The notes under the pieces were generated by a model. The model was not told the DNA's origin, did no database searches, and saw nothing but the letters and a program-made list of their open reading frames with translations. Below are positions 53,119 through 60,613 of a stretch of DNA of 64,000 bases, one piece after another. Numbering within the stretch: position 1 is the first letter of the stretch; each line of letters opens with the position of its first letter. Source of the stretch: Myroides sp. JBRI-B21084 (GTDB lineage: Bacteria; Bacteroidota; Bacteroidia; Flavobacteriales; Flavobacteriaceae); NCBI RefSeq assembly GCF_030545015.1, contig NZ_CP120653.1, positions 1,612,001-1,676,000 of the forward strand, in the 5' to 3' direction. The position numbers and the translations under genes were made by a program.

Positions 53119-54699
53119 ATGAAAGATTTGTTTGCTGTAAATCATTTACCGAATAAAGATTTACAACCCGATTATTTGTTTTTGGATTTACCGCAGTTTA
53201 ACCAACCTGAAAATCTGAATTGTGTAGCACGTTTTTTAGACCAACACATTGCAAATGGTAAAGGTTCAAATATTTGTTTAAAAACTTTTGATGAAATATG
53301 GACATATAACGATTTGTATGAAAAAGCAAACCAAATTGCTCATGTTTTAATTAACGATTTAGGTTTACAACCAGGCAACCGTGTTTTACTGCGTTCTTGT
53401 AACAATCCTATGATGGTTGCTTGTTGGTTTGCAGTTTTAAAAGCAGGTGGTATTGTGGTAGCAACCATGCCTTTGCTGCGCGCAAAAGAACTGAAAACGT
53501 TGATTGAATGCGCCGAAATCTCTCATGTTATTTGTGATAGTGCTTTGGCCGACGAGATTAATTTGGTAGAATCAACCTATCTAAAATCTATTGCTTTTTA
53601 CAGAAATGGGTCAATAGAAAAGTTGATGCAGTCTAAACCTAAAACGTTTGAAAACTTTAACAATAATGCTAACGATGTTGCAATTATTGGGTTTACTTCA
53701 GGTACAACTGGTAATCCAAAAATGACAGCACATTTTCATAAAGATTTATTGAATATTTGCGAAGCTTTTCCAAAGTATTCATTACAACCTACCGAAAAAG
53801 ACGTATTTGCTGGAAGTCCTCCAATTGGCTTTACATTTGGTTTAGGCGGTTTGGTTTTGTTTCCAATGTACTTTGGATCAAGTTCTTTTTTAATTGAAAA
53901 ACCAAGTCCCGATGTACTTTTAGAGGTTATTCAAAACCATAAGGTTACCATTTGTTTTACTGCACCCACTGCTTGGCGTATACTCACAGAAAAAGCCAAG
54001 GATTACAACTTAACAAGTTTACGTAGATGTGTTTCGGCAGGTGAAACACTTCCTTTAAAAATTTGGGAAGATTGGTACAATGAAACTGGTTTAAAAATTA
54101 TTGATGGTATCGGAGCCACCGAAATGTTGCATATTTTTATTTCATCAAACCAAGAAAACATGAAACCTGGCGCAACAGGTGTTGCTATTACTGGATATGA
54201 AGCCAAAATTGTTGATGAAAATGGAAATGAACTTCCGCGCGAAACTCCTGGACGTTTGGCTGTTCGTGGAATCACGGGCTGCAAATATTTAAATAGACCC
54301 GAAAAGCAACAAGAATATGTACAAAACGGTTGGAATATAACAGGTGATATTTTTAAACAAGATACCGATGGCTATTTTTGGTTTGTAGCACGTGGTGATG
54401 ATATGATTATTTCATCGGGCTATAATATTGCTGCAATTGAAGTAGAAAGTGTATTGCTTACGCACCACGAAATTTTAGAATGTGCTGTTGTTGGTTTGCC
54501 TGATAAAGACCGTGGTATGTTGGTTTGTGCCAATATTGTTTTAAAAAATAAAGAAAACGCATCTGAAGAATTTGCAAAAAACATTCAAAACTGGTTTAAA
54601 GAAAATGCTGCTCCGTATAAATACCCTCGCGTAATTCATTTTCTAGATAAATTACCAAAAACCGAAACAGGTAAAATTCAGCGTTTTAAGTTGAAGTAG
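53119..54699 (+). CDS. Aryl-CoA ligase (benzoate/2-aminobenzoate/salicylate type)
   Basis: 526 residues, ANL superfamily. GFTSGTTGNPKMTAHFHKD (191-209) is the ATP loop, IDGIGATEM near residue 331 the adenylate-binding motif, RGDDMIISSGYNIAAIEVE the hinge and PKTETGKIQRFKLK the C-terminal catalytic Lys. Closest type is the benzoate-CoA ligase family that includes 2-aminobenzoate-CoA ligase. It activates the aromatic acid for the hydroxylase next to it. Whether salicylate or anthranilate is the substrate cannot be read by eye. Confidence 0.87.
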   Translation: MKDLFAVNHLPNKDLQPDYLFLDLPQFNQPENLNCVARFLDQHIANGKGSNICLKTFDEIWTYNDLYEKANQIAHVLINDLGLQPGNRVLLRSCNNPMMVACWFAVLKAGGIVVATMPLLRAKELKTLIECAEISHVICDSALADEINLVESTYLKSIAFYRNGSIEKLMQSKPKTFENFNNNANDVAIIGFTSGTTGNPKMTAHFHKDLLNICEAFPKYSLQPTEKDVFAGSPPIGFTFGLGGLVLFPMYFGSSSFLIEKPSPDVLLEVIQNHKVTICFTAPTAWRILTEKAKDYNLTSLRRCVSAGETLPLKIWEDWYNETGLKIIDGIGATEMLHIFISSNQENMKPGATGVAITGYEAKIVDENGNELPRETPGRLAVRGITGCKYLNRPEKQQEYVQNGWNITGDIFKQDTDGYFWFVARGDDMIISSGYNIAAIEVESVLLTHHEILECAVVGLPDKDRGMLVCANIVLKNKENASEEFAKNIQNWFKENAAPYKYPRVIHFLDKLPKTETGKIQRFKLK

Positions 54700-54736
54700 T
54701 ATTAAAATTTTAGATTTAAGTATTAAGACATATATA

Positions 54737-55162
54737 ATGAGTTATTTTATAAAAGAAGAACAAATACGATTTAGACATACCGATTTTGCAGGTATTGTTT
54801 TTTATCCGCGTTTTTTTGAAATGTTAAACGATTTAGTAGAAGATTGGTTTGAAGAAGCTTTAGACCGACCTTTTTCTAAAATCCACGAAACAAACGGAAT
54901 TCCTACGGTTGATTTAAAAGTTCAGTTTAAAAATGCTGCAAGAATTGGCGAAATACTAACCAAAAAATTATGGGTGAAAGAATTAAAAAGTTCATCGGTA
55001 GTTTGTGGTTTTCATTTCATCAACCAACAAGAAAAAACGGTTTTAGAAGGCGAAGTTACTTTAGTAAACGTTGCCATTGCCGAAGATAGAAAAACAATTA
55101 AAGCAGAAGCTTTTAATGAAGAAGTGAAAGCAAAAATTGAAAAATATTTATTAGATAATTAG
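54737..55162 (+). CDS. 4HBT-type hotdog thioesterase
   Basis: 141 residues. The motif FRHTDFAGIVFYPRFFEMLN (12-31) contains the catalytic Asp16 of 4-hydroxybenzoyl-CoA thioesterases. Length is normal. In this setting it would release the 5-hydroxylated acid from CoA before ring cleavage, explaining how a CoA-bound hydroxylation is joined to a dioxygenase acting on the free acid. It is 37 bases after the ligase and three bases before the DUF1304 gene. Confidence 0.85.
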   Translation: MSYFIKEEQIRFRHTDFAGIVFYPRFFEMLNDLVEDWFEEALDRPFSKIHETNGIPTVDLKVQFKNAARIGEILTKKLWVKELKSSSVVCGFHFINQQEKTVLEGEVTLVNVAIAEDRKTIKAEAFNEEVKAKIEKYLLDN

Positions 55163-55165
55163 CAA

Positions 55166-55525
55166 ATGTATTTAATTTCAAAAATATTAATCGGTTTGGT
55201 AGCCCTTGAACATTTATACTTTATGTATTTTGAAATGTTTGCTTGGGAAACCATTGGAAAACGTACTTTTAAATCAATACCCGAAAATCTATTTAAACCC
55301 ACAAAAGCATTAGCTGCTAATCAAGGTTTATACAATGGCTTTTTGGCAGCTGGTTTAATATGGTCTATTTTAATAAATAATAATGAATGGGCCTTATATG
55401 TAAGTATATTTTTTCTAAGTTGTGTAATTGTAGCAGGAATTTACGGATCAATTACCGCATCAAAAAAAATATTTTTTGTACAAGCAGTTCCCGCAATTTT
55501 AGCATTAATCGCTGTACACTTTTAA
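55166..55525 (+). CDS. DUF1304 family membrane protein
   Basis: 119 residues with four hydrophobic helices and the DUF1304 signature: VALEHLYFMYFEMFAWET near the N-terminus (containing the conserved Glu/His), then LAANQGLYNGFLAAGLIW and a C-terminal GIYGSITASKKIFFVQ..PA. The family has no known function. Its place inside the aromatic operon, between thioesterase and nitrilase, with three- and 19-base gaps, makes a role in uptake or tolerance of the aromatic compound possible, but this is inference. Confidence 0.82.
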   Translation: MYLISKILIGLVALEHLYFMYFEMFAWETIGKRTFKSIPENLFKPTKALAANQGLYNGFLAAGLIWSILINNNEWALYVSIFFLSCVIVAGIYGSITASKKIFFVQAVPAILALIAVHF

Positions 55526-55544
55526 AAAATTAAAACACGTAATT

Positions 55545-56513
55545 ATGGAATTTAAACAATTTAAAGCAGCTACGGTACAAACCGCACCTGTATTTTTAAA
55601 TGTAGAGAAAACAATAGATAAAGCCATAAATTTTATAAAAGAAGCACATGAAAATGGAGCTAAATTAATTGCTTTTCCCGAAGTTTTTATAGCTGGCTAT
55701 CCGTATTGGAACTGGGTTATGACACCCGTTCAAGGCAGCAAATGGTACGAAGAATTATATAAAAACTCGGTTGCTGTTAATGATGCATCTATGCAAAAAC
55801 TATACAAAGCTGCAAAAGATTTCGACATGAATATTGTTATAGGAATTAACGAACGTGGCGATAGTTTTGGCGAAATTTATAATACCAATTTAATTATAGA
55901 TAACAACGGAAATGTTATAGGCAAACACAGAAAATTAGTACCTACTTGGGCCGAAAAATTAACATGGACAAGTGGAGATGGATCTTCGTTAAAAGTATAC
56001 AATACCTCTGTAGGTCCGGTAGGAACATTAGCTTGTGGCGAAAACACCAACACTTTGGCTCGATTTACTTTGCTTTCTCAAGGTGAATTAATACACATTG
56101 CTAATTATATTTCGCTACCAGTTGCTCCACCCGATTATGATATGGCCGAAGCTATTAAAATTCGCGCAGCAGCGCATTCGTTTGAAGGCAAACTGTTTAC
56201 AATTGTTTCGTGTTCAACTATTTCGCAAGAAATTAAAGATGCATTACGTGCCGATGTTCCTAATATTGATGAATTATTAGATAGAAAAAATAGTGCTTTT
56301 TCTGGTTTTATTGGTCCAAATGGTGCGGTAATTGGTTCGCCTTTAATTGATGAAGAAGGAATTGTTTATGCCGATATTGATTTATCAAAATGCATACAGC
56401 CTAAACAAATGCACGATATATTAGGACATTACAACCGTTTTGATATTTTTGATTTACGCGTGAATATTGCACCTACTAAAAAAATTACATTTATAAATAA
56501 ATCCGAAGATTAA
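55545..56513 (+). CDS. Nitrilase-superfamily carbon-nitrogen hydrolase
   Basis: 322 residues with the full catalytic triad: Glu46 (LIAFPEVFIAGYPYW), Lys130 (HRKLVPTWAEKLTW) and Cys164 (GTLACGENTNTLAR). Spacing is that of branch-1 nitrilases, which turn nitriles into acids, and some also hydrolyse amides. In the cluster it could supply the aromatic acid from a nitrile, or, if the pathway handles anthranilate, hydrolyse the amide (maleamate) formed after ring cleavage. The second idea fits the neighbouring FAH hydrolase and maleate isomerase. Both are inference. Confidence 0.82.
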   Translation: MEFKQFKAATVQTAPVFLNVEKTIDKAINFIKEAHENGAKLIAFPEVFIAGYPYWNWVMTPVQGSKWYEELYKNSVAVNDASMQKLYKAAKDFDMNIVIGINERGDSFGEIYNTNLIIDNNGNVIGKHRKLVPTWAEKLTWTSGDGSSLKVYNTSVGPVGTLACGENTNTLARFTLLSQGELIHIANYISLPVAPPDYDMAEAIKIRAAAHSFEGKLFTIVSCSTISQEIKDALRADVPNIDELLDRKNSAFSGFIGPNGAVIGSPLIDEEGIVYADIDLSKCIQPKQMHDILGHYNRFDIFDLRVNIAPTKKITFINKSED

Positions 56514-56538
56514 AATTCTTCTTTAAAATATAAATAAT

Positions 56539-57648
56539 ATGGAAACACCACATTCAGACGACATTTATGGTCGTGCACGTGTACAAAACACTCCAGAATT
56601 AGAAGCTTATTACAAAGAATTAGAAAATTTAGGTGCAGGCGCGTTATGGACAGTAGCTAACGATATTGAACCATGGGAACCACGCTCTTCATCGATTCCT
56701 ATGTTGTGGAAATACAGCGATTTAAGACATTTAGTTTTAAAATCTTCCGAATTAGTTACACCTGAACAAGCAGGTCGCCGTGTGGTTTATTTAGTAAACG
56801 ATAAACGCAAAGATGTAAGTGCTGCAGTTGGTTGGTTATACACCGGAATTCAGGTTACGCGTCCAGGCGAATTTACCTCGGCACACCGTCACGCTGCTTC
56901 GGCTTTACGCTTTATTATGGAAGGCGAAGGTGGTTATACAGTTGTTGATGGTAACAAAATTATGTTAGAAGTTAATGATTTTGTAATTACCCCAAATTCT
57001 GCTTGGCATGAACACGGAGTTGAACCAGGTGGAAAAACATGTATTTGGCAAGATGGTTTAGATATACCTTTAGTAAATGCGCTTGAAGCCAATGATTATG
57101 CTGTTTACGATGGCAAACAACCTTTGGTTAAACCTTTAAACTTTTCACCCATGACCTATGGCTGTGCAGGTTTGTTGCCAGCCGATAAAGTTTGGGATAA
57201 ACCTTATTCACCATTATTTAAATATTCGTGGACAAAAGTTTATCCTGCCTTGTTAGAAGCTGAAAAAGTAAACGAACTAAACCCTTACGATGGTATTTAT
57301 ATGAAATACAGCAACCCTATTACTGGCGGACACGTTATGCAAACTATGGGTGCAGCTATGCAATTATTGCCTGCTGGTTTTAAAGGCAAAGCACACAAAC
57401 ACACAGGTTCTATTGTATATCAATGTGCTAAAGGTAAAGGTTTTTCTATAATAAACGGACAAAGATTTGAATGGAAAGAGCGCGATATCTTTTGTGTTCC
57501 TAGTTGGGCATGGCACGAACATCACAATTTATCTGATACCGAAGACGCTTGTTTGTTTTCATTTAACGATTTACCTGTTATTGAAAGTTTAGGGTTGTAT
57601 CAAGAAAAAGTTCTTGAAGAGAATGGTGGAAATCAGATTAATCAGTAA
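56539..57648 (+). CDS. Gentisate 1,2-dioxygenase-type ring-cleavage enzyme
   Basis: 369 residues, bicupin. Cupin 1 (about 100-165) has the iron ligands His116 and His118 (AHRHAASALRF) and His157 (AWHEHG). Cupin 2 (about 270-345) has AHKHTGS and AWHEHHN. Length and the TSAHRHAASALR motif match gentisate dioxygenases, which open the ring between C1 and C2 to give maleylpyruvate. With an amino group at C2 (5-hydroxyanthranilate) the product would instead be an amide. Start ATG 56539. The next gene's ATG overlaps its 3' end by 26 bases. Confidence 0.88.
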   Translation: METPHSDDIYGRARVQNTPELEAYYKELENLGAGALWTVANDIEPWEPRSSSIPMLWKYSDLRHLVLKSSELVTPEQAGRRVVYLVNDKRKDVSAAVGWLYTGIQVTRPGEFTSAHRHAASALRFIMEGEGGYTVVDGNKIMLEVNDFVITPNSAWHEHGVEPGGKTCIWQDGLDIPLVNALEANDYAVYDGKQPLVKPLNFSPMTYGCAGLLPADKVWDKPYSPLFKYSWTKVYPALLEAEKVNELNPYDGIYMKYSNPITGGHVMQTMGAAMQLLPAGFKGKAHKHTGSIVYQCAKGKGFSIINGQRFEWKERDIFCVPSWAWHEHHNLSDTEDACLFSFNDLPVIESLGLYQEKVLEENGGNQINQ

Positions 57649-58309
57649 AAAAAGGATTTTATTTTCAGGTTTAATATTAACAAGTTTAATACTTATGGCG
57701 TTTTTTAGTTTCAAAAAAGAAAATAAAGAAGATCAATTTTGGAATTGGTTTATTAAAAACGAAGAATACATTTATAAAAATGTAGATAATCTCGAATTTA
57801 GAGATGCGATTTTCGACGAAATTACAGTACATTTTCAAGAAATTGATGAAAATATAACATTTGAATTTAGTCCAATACATGAAAATGGTAAAAGGGAATT
57901 TTCTATTTCCGCCGATGGTATAAAAGAGAGTTTTTCTGCTGTTAATAAATTGATTAGTAAAAGTCCAAAACTAAAAAATTGGCAATTTAATTCTTTTAGA
58001 CAAAGAATACCAGGAGACCAGCTGATAATTAATTATGGGGATTATAAATTAGGATATAATGACATTTATTTTACATATTCTGCAGACAATGATAAATTAG
58101 GCATAGAATTATTCACTAGAAATTTTGATGATTCAGGAGAAATGAAAAATGCTATATACATTTTGTTAGATGGACTTATTGGTGAATATGATGTAACCGT
58201 TAATATAAGTTGGATTGAATGGAAAAAGTTAGAAGAAGAAAATATTCAAAACCTTCAACCTTTAATCGATTTAAGAAAAGTTATAGATCATAGAAAAAAA
58301 CTTAACTAA
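57623..58309 (+). CDS. Conserved protein of unknown function, N-terminal membrane anchor
   Basis: 228 residues. A basic N-terminus and one hydrophobic helix (about 10-28) are followed by a soluble acidic domain with QFWNWFIKNEEYIY, FEFSPIHENGKREFSISADG and LKNWQFNSFRQRIPG. This domain occurs, mostly without the helix, in many bacteria as an uncharacterised protein. ATG 57623 overlaps the dioxygenase gene by 26 bases; a TTG at 57614 is less likely. Composition and content are unlike the aromatic genes, so it appears to be an insert in the cluster, not part of the pathway. Confidence 0.65.
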   Translation: MVEIRLISKKRILFSGLILTSLILMAFFSFKKENKEDQFWNWFIKNEEYIYKNVDNLEFRDAIFDEITVHFQEIDENITFEFSPIHENGKREFSISADGIKESFSAVNKLISKSPKLKNWQFNSFRQRIPGDQLIINYGDYKLGYNDIYFTYSADNDKLGIELFTRNFDDSGEMKNAIYILLDGLIGEYDVTVNISWIEWKKLEEENIQNLQPLIDLRKVIDHRKKLN

Positions 58310-58327
58310 TGATTTTTCAACATTCAT

Positions 58328-58335
58328 TATTTTTG
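58328..58335 (+). promoter_or_regulatory. Predicted -7 element ahead of the 58427/FAH genes
   Basis: TATTTTTG, an exact TAnnTTTG match. It could drive the small membrane protein and, behind it, the FAH hydrolase and isomerase genes, which are otherwise cut off from the first part of the cluster. Confidence 0.4.
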
Positions 58336-58426
58336 TTTATGACTAACAAATACAGAATTAATGAGTAAAATTAGTAAATCATTTATATCTTTAAAATATA
58401 AAACACAATATTGCAAAAAAATAAAA

Positions 58427-58600
58427 ATGAATACTTTTAAACCTATATTTGGAATGGCTATTGCCATAATCTTTATTATAATTGGTTTTTATTTAATTGG
58501 ATTAGGCGATCAATTATCCGTTATAATTGGCTATGCAAATGTTATTTTTTCGTCAAGCCTACTACTATTTGCAGCTTACAAAATATTATTAAAAAAATAA
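58427..58600 (+). CDS. Small two-helix membrane protein
   Basis: 57 residues from ATG 58427 (a 79-residue version from ATG 58361 adds a basic leader). Two hydrophobic helices (about 5-23 and 32-50) joined by GLGDQLSVIIG, ending with KILLKK. Unrecognised, with no functional clue. It lies between an unrelated acidic protein and the FAH gene, 28 bases from the latter. Confidence 0.45.
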   Translation: MNTFKPIFGMAIAIIFIIIGFYLIGLGDQLSVIIGYANVIFSSSLLLFAAYKILLKK

Positions 58601-58628
58601 TTCTAAAATTATAAGTCAACTATTTAAA

Positions 58629-59543
58629 ATGAAACTACTTACATACAAAACACAAAACAGCGAACCGCGCTTAGGATTTATTCACAACAATATGGTTGTT
58701 GACATGGAAGATTTTGGTGGAATTTCAAACTTTCCGTTACCAAACGATATGTTAGAATTAATTGACATGGGATTTGAAGTAATTGAAGAAATTACCCATT
58801 TAATTGAAGATACCCGCGAAGTTGACTTTGAAAATATTTCGTTGCCTTTAAACGAAGTTGAACTATTGGCTCCGATTGAAAAACCTCGTAAAAACATCAT
58901 TGGTATTGGTTTAAATTATACCGAACACGTTGCAGAAAGTGCTCGAAGTTTAGATACTACCGGAAAATTACCTGTAAAACCAATTATTTTTTCAAAACCG
59001 CCTACAACTGTTACTGCAACAAACACCGAGATTATTAAAAACACTAAACTTACCCAACAATTAGATTGGGAATGTGAATTAGCAGTAATTATATCTAAAA
59101 AAGGTAAATACGTACCAAAAGCTGATGCTTTAGATTATGTTTTTGGATACACTGTAATTAACGATATTTCGGCACGTGATTGCCGTCGCGAAGGACAATG
59201 GATTGTTTCTAAAGGACAAGACACTTTTGCACCAATGGGGCCTTACTTAGTTACAAAAGATGAAATTGAAAATCCGCATAACTTAAATGTATCTTTAAAA
59301 GTAAATGGTGTAGAAAAACAAAACTCGAACACACAGTTTATGTTATTCAATATCAATTATTTAATTGAAGATTTAAGTACAGTTTTTACTTTAGAAGCAG
59401 GCGATATTATTGCAACTGGAACTCCAGCAGGTGTTGGTGCAGGTAGAAATCCACAAGAATGGTTACACCATGGAGACGTGGTTGAAGCTACTGTTGAAGG
59501 TATTGGAACGATAGTGAATACGGTTAAAGAGATAGCTAAATAA
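58629..59543 (+). CDS. Fumarylacetoacetate hydrolase-family enzyme, probable maleylpyruvate hydrolase
   Basis: 304 residues. The FAH core has IGIGLNYTEHVAES (91-104), the metal ligands Glu148, Glu150 and Asp179 (DWECELAVI and INDISARD), KGQDTFAPMGPY and IATGTPAGVG. Family enzymes cut C-C bonds of beta-diketo acids. The neighbouring maleate isomerase implies direct hydrolysis of maleylpyruvate (or its amide) to pyruvate plus maleate (or maleamate), without the glutathione-dependent isomerase. The structured element at 59553-59648 follows. Confidence 0.85.
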   Translation: MKLLTYKTQNSEPRLGFIHNNMVVDMEDFGGISNFPLPNDMLELIDMGFEVIEEITHLIEDTREVDFENISLPLNEVELLAPIEKPRKNIIGIGLNYTEHVAESARSLDTTGKLPVKPIIFSKPPTTVTATNTEIIKNTKLTQQLDWECELAVIISKKGKYVPKADALDYVFGYTVINDISARDCRREGQWIVSKGQDTFAPMGPYLVTKDEIENPHNLNVSLKVNGVEKQNSNTQFMLFNINYLIEDLSTVFTLEAGDIIATGTPAGVGAGRNPQEWLHHGDVVEATVEGIGTIVNTVKEIAK

Positions 59544-59552
59544 CAAACATTT

Positions 59553-59648
59553 GCGTTAGGGATTGTAGTGAAAATCCTTTGCAATTATTGCATTTAAAAG
59601 CAATAATTGCAAAGATTGTAACGTAAGGCCCGACCTATAAGGGAACGC
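59553..59648. repeat. Structured intergenic element (RNA or dispersed palindromic repeat)
   Basis: GCGTT (59553-59557) can close with AACGC (59644-59648). Inside are a GGATT/AATCC hairpin (59560-59577), a perfect 14-base hairpin CTTTGCAATTATTG / CAATAATTGCAAAG (59577-59590 and 59601-59614, ten-base loop) and a CC-TATAA-GG stem near 59634. The GCGTTAGGGATT, TAACGTAAGGCCCGACC and GGGAACGC edges are far less AT-rich than any neighbouring spacer, and I recall similar edges in other flavobacterial intergenic regions. It is not a simple terminator (no T-run). Confidence 0.5.
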
Positions 59649-59666
59649 TCAAAAAAAAATATATAA

Positions 59667-60416
59667 ATGAAAAAATATAGAATTGGACAAATTGTACCGT
59701 CGAGCAATGTAACAATGGAAACCGAAATTCCAGCTATTTTTAAAGCGCGCGAAACCATTTTACCAGAACGTTTTACGTTTCACAGCAGCAGAATGCGCAT
59801 GAAAAAAGTAACTAAGGAAGAATTAGAAGCCATGGATGCCATGAGTTTAAAATGTGCTTTAGAACTTTCAGACGCACATGTTGACGTAATGGGGTATGCG
59901 TGTTTGGTAGCTATAATGAGTATGGGACGTGGTTATCATTGTGTTTCTGAGGTAAATTTACACCAAGAAACCGTTGCAAACGGCTTTCCTACTCCTATTG
60001 TAACATCGGCTGGTGCGTTAATTAACGGTTTAAATGTTTTGGGTGCAAAAACAGTATCGGTAATTACACCTTATATGCGCCCATTAACCGATATGGTGGT
60101 TGATTATATTGAACATCAAGGCTTTAAAGTAAATGAAAGTATTGCTTTAGAAATACCTGATAATTTAGAAGTTGCGGCTCAAAATCCGTTAAATTTATTG
60201 GATATTTATAAACAACTAGATTTAACGGGGGTTGATGTTTTAGTTGCTTCGGCGTGTGTGCAAATGCCTTCGCTAGAAGCTATTGATAAAATTGAACAAG
60301 AAATAGGTATTCCAGTAACATCGGCTGCTGTTTGTACAACTTACGAAATGATGAAAAAACTAGGAATTGAAGCAAAATCAACAATTGGTGGCACTTTATT
60401 GAAAGGAAATTATTAA
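59667..60416 (+). CDS. maiA: Maleate cis-trans isomerase (Asp/Glu racemase superfamily)
   Basis: 249 residues. The start RIGQIVPSSNVTMETEIPA and FTFHSSRMRM match maleate isomerases. The two catalytic cysteines are Cys79 (GYACLVAIMSMG) and Cys197 (ASACVQMPS). It converts maleate to fumarate without a cofactor, sending the ring-cleavage product to the TCA cycle. Position after the FAH hydrolase completes the route to fumarate plus pyruvate. Start ATG 59667, after a 123-base spacer with a folded element. Confidence 0.93.
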   Translation: MKKYRIGQIVPSSNVTMETEIPAIFKARETILPERFTFHSSRMRMKKVTKEELEAMDAMSLKCALELSDAHVDVMGYACLVAIMSMGRGYHCVSEVNLHQETVANGFPTPIVTSAGALINGLNVLGAKTVSVITPYMRPLTDMVVDYIEHQGFKVNESIALEIPDNLEVAAQNPLNLLDIYKQLDLTGVDVLVASACVQMPSLEAIDKIEQEIGIPVTSAAVCTTYEMMKKLGIEAKSTIGGTLLKGNY

Positions 60417-60579
60417 AAAGAGGCTGTCTGAAAAATCAGTCTCATAGTCATTTCGCATTTGATGCGTAATCTCATACTTTTGATTTATAAAAATTATGAG
60501 AAGATGAACCGTGTTTGCGAATTGAACACAATTAATCTAGTTCAGCTTAACAATTAGATCCTTTTCAGACAGCCTCTTT
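60417..60579. repeat. MITE-like element with 18-base perfect terminal inverted repeats
   Basis: AAAGAGGCTGTCTGAAAA (60417-60434) is repeated exactly inverted at 60562-60579, enclosing 127 bases with no open frame. GAGGCTGTCTGAAAA-type ends recall the terminal repeats of Bacteroidota insertion sequences. It begins at the base after the maleate isomerase stop codon and may also terminate transcription from both sides. No target-site duplication was recognised. Confidence 0.6.
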
Positions 60580-60613
60580 AATTTTAAAATATACTTATAT
60601 TTTTTGTAAAGCT

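Noticed and set aside
59553..59648. Integron attC site
   Set aside because: The GCGTTAG edge suggested it, but the right edge lacks the matching R-box arrangement and no integrase or cassette array is present.
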